Positions 1 to 6,490 are shown, counted from the first letter of the stretch. The stretch: 8,146 nucleotides of DNA from DATKSS01 sp049582065 (GCA_049582065.1 JBAUTF010000012.1:1-8146), one strand, 5' to 3'. Translations and numbers: made by a program. The notes: generated by a model not told the origin, from the letters alone.

Positions 1-496
1 CACCTGGACCCGTTACCAGCTCCGCCGCAAGCTGTTTTCGATCGGTGAGGACTTCTGGATCCAGAACGACCGAGGTGAACAGGTTTACAAGGTGGACGGC
101 AAGGTGCTGCGAATCAGAGAGACGTTCGAGCTCCAGGACGCGGCCGGGGCGGCGCTCGCCGTCATCCAGGCCAAGCTGCTTGCGATCCAGCCGACCATGA
201 ACATCGAGCGAGGCGGCCAGGTTTGGGCGACGGTCAAGAAAGCTCTTTTCACGGTGTTCCGGCAGCATTACTCGATCCACCTCCAGGGCGGCGCTGTCCT
301 GGAGGCCAAGGGCGACATCCTGAATCACGAATACGAGATCGCGGACAGCGGCCAGATCGTGGCGACGATCTCCAAGCGGTGGTTCACCGTGCTCGAGACC
401 TACGGCATCGCCATCGCCCCGGGCCAGGACGAGGTCCTGCTGCTCGCCGCGGCGGTCTGCATCGATGAGATGTCCGAGCGAGATCGCGACCGCTGA
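1..496 (+). CDS. LURP-one-related (LOR/tubby-like fold) family protein, 5' truncated
   Basis: The frame is open from base 2, the first complete codon in the window, to a TGA at 494-496 and gives 164 residues. A GTG at 92 could be taken as a start, but the residues before it (RYQLRRKLFSIGEDFWI, then a VYKVDGK-type strand) are the conserved N-terminus of the LURP-one-related/DUF567 family, so the true start lies just upstream of the window. Family features seen: alternating short beta strands, 'ATVKKALFTVFR', 'NHEYEIADSGQIVATISKRWF', 'ETYGIAIAPGQDE', and a final hydrophobic helix ending in 'VCIDEM'. In the known fold this helix sits inside a 12-stranded barrel related to tubby and phospholipid scramblases. 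Biochemical function in bacteria is not established; lipid or membrane binding is only suggested by the fold. The length fits a nearly complete protein. It converges on the DksA-like gene, with 8 nt between the stops. Family assignment is confident; function is unknown. Confidence 0.85.
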   Translation, partial: TWTRYQLRRKLFSIGEDFWIQNDRGEQVYKVDGKVLRIRETFELQDAAGAALAVIQAKLLAIQPTMNIERGGQVWATVKKALFTVFRQHYSIHLQGGAVLEAKGDILNHEYEIADSGQIVATISKRWFTVLETYGIAIAPGQDEVLLLAAAVCIDEMSERDRDR

Positions 497-504
497 ACCC
501 AGGG

Positions 505-756
505 TCAGATGCGGTTCGACTGCTCCCATTGAGCCTGGCAGGACATGCATCGCGTCGAGGAGGGCAGCGCCTCTAGCCTCTCGGCGCCGATGTCCTTCCC
601 GCAGTCCTCGCACTTCCCGTAAGCGCCGTGGGCCCGCCTCTCGGCAGCATGCTGTTCTTGCTCGCGGTCACGCACGAGGATCTCCTCGATGGTGCCGAGC
701 GTCGCTTTCTCACTGAGGTCTTGCGTCGAATCGGCGTCCCTGAATCCTCTGCTCAT
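505..756 (-). CDS. Short DksA/TraR-type C4 zinc-finger protein
   Basis: The protein has 83 residues. The C-terminal half carries the zf-DksA/TraR signature, with Cys49-X2-Cys52 and Cys70-X2-Cys73 (context YGKCEDCGKDI and RCMSC), enough for one zinc ion. The N-terminal ~45 residues are charged and probably helical. They are too short to form the long coiled coil with acidic tip that full-length DksA inserts into the RNA polymerase secondary channel. This is therefore a TraR-sized member, and regulation of transcription through RNA polymerase is possible but unproven. The ATG at 754-756 overlaps the stop codon of the proline racemase-family gene (ATGA arrangement), so it is almost certainly the second gene of that operon and translationally coupled. 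No separate ribosome binding site is needed or obvious. The zinc-finger family call is firm; the target is unknown. Confidence 0.85.
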   Translation of the reverse strand: MSRGFRDADSTQDLSEKATLGTIEEILVRDREQEQHAAERRAHGAYGKCEDCGKDIGAERLEALPSSTRCMSCQAQWEQSNRI

Positions 757-1850
757 GAACCCAGCTTAGGACGCTTGTCGCCTCCAGGCTCGTTTTGGAC
801 GCTCCAGATGTCGCCGACCGTGAATCCTTCGGGGAAGGGATCGTCGGGGTCCAACACGTAATTGGCTATTGCGTAGACGTAAGCAGAGCCCGTAATGGTC
901 GGGACGACGGCCGGGTAGGGACCGACCGACGTCTCGCGCACGAGCCGGCCGGTGAACGTCGTGCCCAGGATGCCTTCGTGCACGAAATCCTCGTCCAGGC
1001 CCAGCTGCTTCTTGGCATGCATGACGGCCATCCGGGCGCAGGTCCCCGTGCCGCACGGCGAGCGGTCGAGGATGCCGGTCCAGGTCTCTGGACGGCCGGC
1101 GTCGAAAGGACCGCTGGAGATCACGACCGTGTTCCTCGCGCCCCGGGTACCACTCGATGGAGCGGTGAACTGCATGATCGAGATGCCGCTGACGGCCGGG
1201 TTCTGGGGATGCGTCACCGGAAGCTGCTCGCGGGCGGCCGCCTTGATCGTCTCGCCCACCCGCACCAGGTCACGGCCCTCGTCGGGGCTGATCCGAAAAC
1301 CGAGCGGCGCCGCCTCGACGATCGCGTAGAACATGCCTCCGTAAGCGACGTCGACCCTGACCGTCCCAAGGCCGGGCACCTCCACCGGCGCGCCGAGTTG
1401 GACGGCGAAGGCGGGCACGTTTTCGAACGTGATCGACCTGCACCTGCCGTTTTCGACGGCGGCCGTGATCCCAACCAGCCCCGCGGGCGCCTCCAGCACG
1501 AACCGGGTCGTAGGCTCGGTCGCGGGGACCACGCCCATCTCCAGCAGAGCGGTCGCCGCGCAGATGATGTTGCTGCCTGACATCGGCGGGTACTCGGTCT
1601 GCTCCATGATCACGAACCCGGCAGCGGCCCGCCGGTCTGTGGGCGGAAGCACCACGTTGCAGCACAGGCCGGGATAGCCTCGGGGCTCGCGCAGCATCAG
1701 CTTGCGGATCCCGTCAAGATGCTGCTCGAAGTAGACACGCTTGGCGAACATCGTGTCTCCCGGAACGTCTGGGACCCCGCCCAGGATCACCCGGCCCGGC
1801 TCGCCGGCCGCGTGCAGGTCGACCGCCATGAGCATCCGTGAAGCGCGCAT
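753..1850 (-). CDS. Proline racemase / hydroxyproline epimerase family enzyme (Ser/Cys active-site type)
   Basis: The protein has 365 residues from the ATG at 1848-1850. That start is chosen because GGAGAAGGGG lies just upstream (1855-1864 on this strand) and because the family N-terminus 'VDLHAAGEPGRVILGG' begins within ten residues. The frame extends upstream to an ATG at 1893-1895, but those 15 residues are not family-like. The enzyme belongs to the cofactor-independent proline racemase superfamily, which inverts or dehydrates proline and hydroxyproline at C-alpha using two residues on opposite faces. The second catalytic residue is visible as Cys266 in DRSPCGTGTCAR. The first is Ser91 in PPMSGSN, where classical racemases have Cys in MCGH. 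Cys/Thr pairs mark trans-3-hydroxyproline dehydratases, so this Ser/Cys protein is neither that type nor a classical Cys/Cys racemase. Hydroxyproline 2-epimerase-type activity is the likeliest, but the substrate is not fixed by sequence. It is the first gene of an operon with the DksA-like gene. Confidence 0.88.
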   Translation of the reverse strand: MRASRMLMAVDLHAAGEPGRVILGGVPDVPGDTMFAKRVYFEQHLDGIRKLMLREPRGYPGLCCNVVLPPTDRRAAAGFVIMEQTEYPPMSGSNIICAATALLEMGVVPATEPTTRFVLEAPAGLVGITAAVENGRCRSITFENVPAFAVQLGAPVEVPGLGTVRVDVAYGGMFYAIVEAAPLGFRISPDEGRDLVRVGETIKAAAREQLPVTHPQNPAVSGISIMQFTAPSSGTRGARNTVVISSGPFDAGRPETWTGILDRSPCGTGTCARMAVMHAKKQLGLDEDFVHEGILGTTFTGRLVRETSVGPYPAVVPTITGSAYVYAIANYVLDPDDPFPEGFTVGDIWSVQNEPGGDKRPKLGS

Positions 1851-1854
1851 CAGA

Positions 1855-1864
1855 CCCCTTCTCC
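1855..1864 (-). promoter_or_regulatory. Ribosome binding site deciding the proline racemase-family start
   Basis: Read on the minus strand this is GGAGAAGGGG followed by TCTG and the ATG at 1850. The AGAAGG core is 6 nt from the start codon. The strong Shine-Dalgarno supports the internal ATG over the longer ORF start at 1895. Confidence 0.7.
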
Positions 1865-1939
1865 AACCAACCCGAGCCTGCAGGAGAACAATCATCGGCT
1901 GAACTGCGCCTGCGGGGCTTGCGGGCGTTCCCGCTTGGT

Positions 1940-1955
1940 GCGAACATTTGCTCGC
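1940..1955. promoter_or_regulatory. Candidate LexA (SOS) box, imperfect palindrome
   Basis: The sequence GCGAACATTTGCTCGC is a 16-bp palindrome with only one mismatched pair in the arms outside the centre. It matches the Gram-positive/actinobacterial LexA core GAAC-N4-GTTC at seven of eight fixed positions (GCTC instead of GTTC). It lies directly at the start of a Y-family polymerase gene, a classic SOS-regulated class. It also covers the annotated TTG start, which hints that translation starts slightly downstream. A 5-bp GC hairpin (GCGGG CGTT CCCGC, 1921-1934) sits immediately before it. This is a pattern match plus context, with no binding evidence. Confidence 0.45.
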
Positions 1956-3237
1956 AGTGCCTCCCGCGTCCAGTCAAGCCCTCGAGCTCGGCCTCAACAC
2001 CGCCGACCCGACCACCCTGGTCATCGACCTGAACTGCGCTTTCGCGTCGATCGAGCAGCAGCACGACCTGGCGCTGCGCGGGCGCCCCCTGGCGATCGCC
2101 GCCTACGCGACCGACGCGGCCACGATCGTGTCCTCGTCGAGGGAGGCTCGTGACCTCGGCATCAAGACCGGCATGCGGGTGTTCGAGGCCAAGGCTCTGT
2201 TTCGAAAAGTCCTCGTGCGGGAGCCCAACCCGCCCCTCTACCGGGCGGCATCGGACCGGCTGATCGAGATCATGGAACGCCACAGCCCCGACGTGCTCCG
2301 GATGTCGATCGACGAGGCGTCGGTCAACCTCGTCGGGACACCCGGGCTTGTGAAGCTCGGACCGGAGGGCGTGGGCCGCGCCATCAAGACGGCGATCCGC
2401 GAGGAGATCGGCGAGTGCGTCACGTGTTCGGTGGGCGTCTCGACCTCGATCTGGATGGCCAAGCAGGCGTCCAACCTCGACAAGCGCGACGGGCTGCAAC
2501 GCATCGACCACACCAACCTCGTTTCGGTGTTCGAACGGCTTCAGCTCACGGACCTGTCGGGCGTCGCCGAAGCCAGCGCCAGGCGTCTGCTGAAGGCGGG
2601 CATCACCACGCCGATGGAGTTCCTACGGGCGACGGGCGAAAGGTTGAAGCTCTCCGGAATGCACGCCGAGGTGGCGTCGGGCTGGGGCCGGCGCCTGAGG
2701 GGATTCGAGGTGAGCAGCTTCGAGAGCGCCCGGCGCAAGAGCTACAGCCATTCGCACGTGCTGGCGCGAGCGACCAGCTCGCAGACCGAGCTCGAGGAGC
2801 TGTTGATGCGCCTCGCGGACATGGTCGGGCGGCGCCTCCGGGCCGCAGGCAGGCGCGGCAGCGTGGTCTCGGTGGGGGTGGTTTACCGCCCTGACGCCGG
2901 TCATTTCTCGAAGCAGACGACCCTCGCGCGGCCGATCGCGACCGGGGACGAGATCTACCAGGCCGCCATGAAGCTGCTGTCGGCGCGCGATCCACGTCGC
3001 TCGGTCGGCACCCTGGGTGTGGGGCTGGCCGGGCTGAGCGAGAGCGATGCCGGACAGCTGGATCTGTTCGCGCAGGCGCCGCGCAACGAGCGGCTCGAGG
3101 CGGCGCTCGACGCGATCCGCGACCGGTTCGGTGAGGATGCGGTGCAGCGGTCGCGCCTGCTGGGTCGAGCCCCAGTCGTACGGGACCGGATCGCCTTTGG
3201 GAACACGGGGCACCCGGACGAGCCCAGGGACCGCTAG
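1948..3237 (+). CDS. Y-family (DinB/UmuC-type) translesion DNA polymerase
   Basis: The protein has up to 429 residues. Motif I reads VIDLNCAFASIE, with catalytic Asp27 and steric-gate Phe32. The DLN form resembles UmuC (DVN) more than DinB (DMD). 'EARDLGIKTGMRVFEAKALFRK' is the fingers region and also looks UmuC/UvrX-like. The second catalytic pair is Asp122-Glu123 in MSIDEAS, followed by the palm lysine segment 'SVGVSTSIWMAKQASNLDK' (Lys172). A helix-hairpin-helix lies around residues 198-217 and a little finger around 265-355. QLDLF at residues 370-374 is a canonical beta-clamp-binding motif, so the protein should be recruited to the replication clamp. No ATG is available near the N-terminus: TTG 1948 and GTG 1957 are both possible, neither has a good Shine-Dalgarno, and the conserved core starts near residue 24. 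A LexA-like box overlaps the start. No ImuB or DnaE2 partner is in the window. The Y-family call is firm; the DinB versus UmuC subgroup is open. Confidence 0.92.
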   Translation: MLAVPPASSQALELGLNTADPTTLVIDLNCAFASIEQQHDLALRGRPLAIAAYATDAATIVSSSREARDLGIKTGMRVFEAKALFRKVLVREPNPPLYRAASDRLIEIMERHSPDVLRMSIDEASVNLVGTPGLVKLGPEGVGRAIKTAIREEIGECVTCSVGVSTSIWMAKQASNLDKRDGLQRIDHTNLVSVFERLQLTDLSGVAEASARRLLKAGITTPMEFLRATGERLKLSGMHAEVASGWGRRLRGFEVSSFESARRKSYSHSHVLARATSSQTELEELLMRLADMVGRRLRAAGRRGSVVSVGVVYRPDAGHFSKQTTLARPIATGDEIYQAAMKLLSARDPRRSVGTLGVGLAGLSESDAGQLDLFAQAPRNERLEAALDAIRDRFGEDAVQRSRLLGRAPVVRDRIAFGNTGHPDEPRDR

Positions 3238-3280
3238 GCGCGACGCCGCGATCCAGGCCGTACCGTTCGTTGGTGCCTCG

Positions 3281-3297
3281 CTGGGGCCTCGCCCCGG
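3281..3297. terminator. GC-rich hairpin between convergent genes (possible bidirectional terminator)
   Basis: CTGGGGC-CTC-GCCCCGG folds into a 7-bp stem, including one G-U pair, with a 3-nt loop. It lies in the 72-nt gap between the polymerase stop (3237) and the alpha/beta hydrolase stop (3310), the right place for a shared terminator. There is no T-run on either side, so it is not a textbook intrinsic terminator. Confidence 0.35.
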
Positions 3298-3309
3298 TCT
3301 GGATTCGCC

Positions 3310-4542
3310 TCAGCCGGCGTGCCGGTTCGGATCTCGCGCCAGGGTCTGGTTGATATGGGCGTAGACGAGGGGATGGTCGAGCAGGTCGAAATGGCTCAGC
3401 GCGCCGACGTGGACGACCTGGTCCGCCTGCACCGCAACCGAGCCGTCAGCCCTCTGTCCGGCCGCGCTCTCGGTGCGGACGAGCAGGTCGCCGCCCAGCC
3501 AGCCGAGCGGATGACGGGCATCTCGCGTCAATGTCGCCGTGATGAAGGTCTGCATGCAGCCGGGCAAGGACGGGATGTCGCTGCGGTGGTCGTGCAGCAG
3601 CCGGCCGGGATCCTCGCCTCGCCAATCGTCCTCCACCAGGTAGCCGAAACGCAGGTCGCGGATGCCCGCGCTGCGCATGTCCAGGATCCGGGCGATCGGG
3701 CTGGTCTCGGGCACTGCTCGCAGCATCCACGCCGCGGCGTGCACCGACTTCTCGAGCGGAACGCCGGTATGCGGGGACCCGAGTGCAACCAGGTGCCGTA
3801 CCGTCGACGGCCACCTCCGCCCGCCACTCCGAGCCGCGTGACACGCCGACCGCGCGACCAGGCCTCCCATGGAGTGCCCGATCAGGACCATCTCCCCCAC
3901 GGCCAGGGGCCACGCGTCGACAAGGTTCTCGAGCAGCTCGCTCAGGCGGCGCCCGTTTTCGCTGATATGGAGGCCCGAGTTGTAGCGGATGTAGACGGGA
4001 GTGAGGCCGAAATCGCGTCTCAGCTGCGCGCCGAACTCCAGGCGGCCCCGCCTCGCCCGCCGCCAGCGTTCCTCCGTCTCGCTCAGACCATGCAGGAACA
4101 CGGCCAGCCCGCGGGTGGGACGGCGGAAGGCTCGGCGAACCGCGTTGCGCTCGCATGGCACGTCGGCGCCCTTGCAGCGAACGGCCATCGGAATCGCAAG
4201 GTCGTTGCGCTGCTTTTCCAGGGCATCACCGATCAGGCCGTTCAAAGCGCTGACGGCGGCGCGGCCGCGCCGTGACGCGGTCAGGGGCCGGGAGTCCGCA
4301 CCGGTGAGGGCCCTGATCGAGTAAGAGGATGCGGACGTCACGGCGCCCGTGACCTTCCGGACCGCCGTGTACGCAACGGCGGCGGCCCGATCGTGGACAT
4401 AGCGGGAAGGAGCTGCCAGAGGCCCGATGCTCCGAAAGACCCGGCCGGCCACGGCATTGTGGAGCGACTCGGTCGTGCCGATGATCAGCCTGTCGAAAGC
4501 GTCGCCTCCCACCTGGGCGAGGGCGCTCAGCTCATTGGCCAT
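3310..4542 (-). CDS. Alpha/beta-hydrolase, lipase/esterase type, with N-terminal helical extension
   Basis: The protein has 410 residues from ATG 4540-4542. The frame is open further upstream, but that part lies inside the 3' end of the patatin-like gene. The start leaves a 46-nt gap after the patatin stop and lacks a clear Shine-Dalgarno. The catalytic fold begins around residue 145 with 'LAVFLHGLSETEERW' (oxyanion HG, His151). The nucleophile elbow is GHSMGG with Ser224, followed by 'VALGSPHTGVPLEKSVHAAAW', typical of PGAP1-like/triacylglycerol lipase relatives. A C-terminal 'LSHFDLLDHPLVY' supplies the likely catalytic His (His384, or His390). The first ~140 residues are helical and rich in Ala/Arg, with segments 'HNAVAGRVF' and 'VHDRAAAVAYTAVRKV'; I have no function for them. 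No signal peptide is evident, so it is probably cytoplasmic or membrane-associated. It probably forms an operon with the patatin-like gene, consistent with lipid or ester turnover. The substrate is unknown. Confidence 0.85.
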   Translation of the reverse strand: MANELSALAQVGGDAFDRLIIGTTESLHNAVAGRVFRSIGPLAAPSRYVHDRAAAVAYTAVRKVTGAVTSASSYSIRALTGADSRPLTASRRGRAAVSALNGLIGDALEKQRNDLAIPMAVRCKGADVPCERNAVRRAFRRPTRGLAVFLHGLSETEERWRRARRGRLEFGAQLRRDFGLTPVYIRYNSGLHISENGRRLSELLENLVDAWPLAVGEMVLIGHSMGGLVARSACHAARSGGRRWPSTVRHLVALGSPHTGVPLEKSVHAAAWMLRAVPETSPIARILDMRSAGIRDLRFGYLVEDDWRGEDPGRLLHDHRSDIPSLPGCMQTFITATLTRDARHPLGWLGGDLLVRTESAAGQRADGSVAVQADQVVHVGALSHFDLLDHPLVYAHINQTLARDPNRHAG

Positions 4543-4588
4543 GATCGATGCGAGAGATTCTGCGCCGGTGGCCCGGCCTTGAGACGGT

Positions 4589-5719
4589 CTAACCCGCTTT
4601 GGTTCGGCTCCCGCGGGCGAGGTGGCGTCGCAGCGCAAGCAGCGCCGCGCGACGCCCGGCTCGCATGAACTCGGGCCACTGGGAGTGATCGAGGAATTGC
4701 GCGTAGAAGCCGGCCCGGCGCACGAGCTCGTACGGCACCGGGTCAATCATCATCACAGTGCCCACCTCGGCCCGAAGCCGGCGCAAGTTCTCGCGCGCCA
4801 GCTGGACGTGCTGAGCCGTGACGACCTGGTCCGCGATATCGAGCACGCTCCACCGCCTGCCCTGCCAGCCGCTCGCGTCCTCGCCCGCAAAGCCCGGCGG
4901 GTAGAAGCCGTTGACGCCCAGCACCGCATCGCACGGTGGGCAGAGGTCGAGCATCGGATGAACCGGAAAGATGTCGACGATGCCCCCGTCGCACCAATGC
5001 CCGCCGCGCCAGGGGACCGGATCAACGAACAATGGAAGGGACACCGCCATGCGGACGGCGTGGGAGACCTTGAGATCCGGGTACGTGGCCGGGCCGACGT
5101 ACTCGAGACGGTTGTGCTCGATGTTCCACACCGGGGCATAGGTCGGGATCCGCAGGTCGCCGAGCCTGGTGTCGCCCAGGAAATCGGCATATGCGGCCTC
5201 GAGCCTGGCTCCCTTGATGATCCCGGCAAAGCCGCGACCCTGTGAGGGCAAGAATCCGGCCAGCCCGCGCCAGTTCGCGTCCACCCATGCCGCGGGATCG
5301 GCCTGAAGCACGAATCGAGCCACCTCGTCTGGGCTCTTCCCCGCCGCCACCGGGTAACCGAAGAGGGCCGCGCCGGAGGCGAATGACATCGCCCTGGGCC
5401 GGACGCCGAGCTCCTCGCACGCCCTCAGCACTCCAACCAGAGAGGCCAGGGCGCCGCTGCCCCCGCTCGCCACGATGCCGAGGCGGATCGCCCGGACCGC
5501 CGGTCTTGCGGTCCCGCTTGGCCAGAGCGGCTCGGCGGGCATGGCCGGCTTCGGATCCACCGGCAGCCGGACGAGGGCCCGCCGCAGGGCTCCCACAAAG
5601 CCTGCATCCTCACGCACCCTTCGCGCGAGATCACGGATCTCGGTCAGCCCGTCGAAGTACTCCCGCACCCGGAAGATGTCGATCAGATCGCCCAGTCCCG
5701 AATACCGATCGACGGCCAT
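4589..5719 (-). CDS. Patatin-like phospholipase family protein with degenerate nucleophile elbow
   Basis: The protein has 376 residues from ATG 5717-5719 (MAVDRYSGLGDL); GAAGG lies only 2 nt upstream, so the start is reasonable but not certain. The frame runs open far upstream, but only antisense to the DUF998 gene. Patatins use a Ser-Asp dyad. The Asp is clear as Asp244 in HWCDGGIVDIFPVHP. The glycine-rich oxyanion segment is 'IVASGGSGALASLVGVL' (residues ~82-98). The expected GxSxG elbow aligns with AMSFASGAALFGY, placing Ser115 at the nucleophile position but with F-A-S-G-A instead of G-T-S-A-G; Ser112 is the alternative. About 75 N-terminal residues precede the patatin core. The family normally hydrolyses acyl esters of phospholipids or neutral lipids; activity here is uncertain given the altered elbow. 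It is the first gene of a likely operon with the alpha/beta hydrolase. Confidence 0.82.
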   Translation of the reverse strand: MAVDRYSGLGDLIDIFRVREYFDGLTEIRDLARRVREDAGFVGALRRALVRLPVDPKPAMPAEPLWPSGTARPAVRAIRLGIVASGGSGALASLVGVLRACEELGVRPRAMSFASGAALFGYPVAAGKSPDEVARFVLQADPAAWVDANWRGLAGFLPSQGRGFAGIIKGARLEAAYADFLGDTRLGDLRIPTYAPVWNIEHNRLEYVGPATYPDLKVSHAVRMAVSLPLFVDPVPWRGGHWCDGGIVDIFPVHPMLDLCPPCDAVLGVNGFYPPGFAGEDASGWQGRRWSVLDIADQVVTAQHVQLARENLRRLRAEVGTVMMIDPVPYELVRRAGFYAQFLDHSQWPEFMRAGRRAALLALRRHLARGSRTKAG

Positions 5720-5757
5720 CGCCTTCAAGATGCCGGACCGATCGAGACCCCCAACAG

Positions 5758-5824
5758 GGTCGGACGCCCCCAGATTCGCGGGTCGAACACCCCCGGTCGG
5801 ACGGCGTTTCGACGAGGTCGGACG
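5758..5824. repeat. Four GGTCGRACR direct repeats in divergent promoter region
   Basis: Three exact copies of GGTCGGACG start at 5758, 5795 and 5816, and a variant GGTCGAACA starts at 5781. The copies at 5758 and 5781 extend to a 16-bp similarity (GGTCGGACGCCCCCAG / GGTCGAACACCCCCGG, three differences). Intervals are 23, 14 and 21 bp. They fill the 123-bp space between the patatin-like start and the DUF998 start, and the last copy lies just before the DUF998 -10 element. They are probably operator repeats for an unidentified regulator, or possibly chance in GC-rich DNA. Confidence 0.5.
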
Positions 5825-5830
5825 AGGGCA

Positions 5831-5845
5831 TAAAATGAACCAGTG
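5831..5845 (+). promoter_or_regulatory. -10 element and leaderless GTG start of the DUF998 gene
   Basis: TAAAAT at 5831-5836 matches the -10 consensus at five of six positions and is followed by 6 nt (GAACCA) and then GTG at 5843. This spacing places the transcription start at or next to the start codon, the arrangement of leaderless genes in high-GC Gram-positives. There is no Shine-Dalgarno before the GTG. A -35 element is weak at best (TTCGAC, 17 nt upstream). Confidence 0.5.
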
Positions 5846-6490
5846 CCCACCCTCAAATGGCGAAGCGCGGCCGGATTTGCAGCTCTCGCCGCCCCTGTCC
5901 TGATGTGGTCGGAGTTCTTCGGCATGGGGCTCACGCGCCACGGCTACAACCTCTTGACCCGACCGTTCAGCGACCTGGCGACGCGCGGCACCCAGAACGC
6001 GACCGTCTTCGACCTCGGCTTCTTCCTGGTCCCGGGAGTCCTGGCCATCATCCTTGGGCTGGGCATGGCCTTCTCCATCCGCGGCGGCCAGGCCTGGCGC
6101 GCGGGAGCCGCCCTGGTGATCGGAGCCGGCGCCTTCCAGTTCGCGACCGGGATCTTCCAGCAGGACCCGACCTCGTTCGTAGCCGGCGCCCTGCACGGGA
6201 CTATGGCCCAGATCTGCTTCGGCCTGGCGAGCGTGGCGCCGCTGGTCCTGTTTTTCGGCTCGCGCGACCATGCCCATCTCTCACCGCCGCGCCGCGTCTG
6301 GATGATGGCCGGGATCGCTTCCTTCGCGATCGAAGGCTTCGCTCTCGCCATCCATCCCCTCGTGCACTATCCGGACGGGCTGTTCCAGAGGCCGTTCACC
6401 CTGGTGCTGACGATCTTCTTCGTCACCACCGGCGTCTGGCTCTTGAGATCTCGGGGCGTCGAGCGCCGGTTGGAGCCGCAGCCGGTTTAG
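5843..6490 (+). CDS. DUF998-family six-helix integral membrane protein
   Basis: The protein has 215 residues with a GTG start at 5843. Predicted membrane segments by hydrophobicity lie at about 8-28, 55-77, 86-104, 119-139, 151-171 and 182-201. The loop after the first helix, 'TRHGYNLLTRPFSDLATRG', followed by 'FDLGFFLVPGVL', and the 'GIFQQDP' motif after helix 3, resemble DUF998 proteins. These are six-helix proteins of unknown function. A short basic tail (RSRGVERRLEP) is probably cytoplasmic. The gene diverges from the patatin-like gene. Its TAG overlaps the amidohydrolase stop tail-to-tail (6487-6490), leaving no room for a dedicated terminator. Membrane localisation is firm; the DUF998 call is likely and the role is unknown. 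Confidence 0.8.
   Translation: MPTLKWRSAAGFAALAAPVLMWSEFFGMGLTRHGYNLLTRPFSDLATRGTQNATVFDLGFFLVPGVLAIILGLGMAFSIRGGQAWRAGAALVIGAGAFQFATGIFQQDPTSFVAGALHGTMAQICFGLASVAPLVLFFGSRDHAHLSPPRRVWMMAGIASFAIEGFALAIHPLVHYPDGLFQRPFTLVLTIFFVTTGVWLLRSRGVERRLEPQPV

Noticed and set aside
92..496. GTG at 92 as the start of the LURP-one-related gene
   Set aside because: The preceding in-frame residues match the conserved family N-terminus, so the gene is truncated by the window edge rather than starting at 92.
795..1580. 261-codon plus-strand ORF
   Set aside because: It is antisense to the proline racemase-family gene and its sequence is Arg/Asp/His-rich without any domain.
1851..1895. Longer start (ATG 1895) for the proline racemase-family protein
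   Set aside because: The extra 15 residues are unlike the family N-terminus, and the strong Shine-Dalgarno at 1855-1864 points to ATG 1850.
2029..2031. Asn29 in place of the second Asp of polymerase motif I, as a sign of inactivity
   Set aside because: UmuC-type polymerases also have Asn here (DVN), and the essential Asp27, Asp122 and Glu123 are present.
1714..2511. 265-codon minus-strand ORF spanning the 1851-1947 intergenic region
   Set aside because: It overlaps the 5' end of the polymerase gene antisense and the proline racemase-family gene in another frame. It has no domain and would erase a plausible divergent promoter region.
3319..4275. 318-codon plus-strand ORF
   Set aside because: It lies wholly antisense to the alpha/beta hydrolase, which carries clear catalytic motifs. 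The translation has no recognisable domain and is typical of high-GC opposite-strand frames.
4543..4746. Longer start (4746) for the alpha/beta hydrolase
   Set aside because: The added 68 residues overlap the end of the patatin-like coding region in another frame and are Ser/Pro/Arg-rich shadow sequence.
5720..6277. In-frame upstream extension of the patatin-like ORF (186 extra codons)
   Set aside because: It runs antisense to most of the DUF998 gene and crosses the divergent promoter region. Its composition is that of a GC-rich shadow frame, and the patatin-like protein has a good start at 5719.
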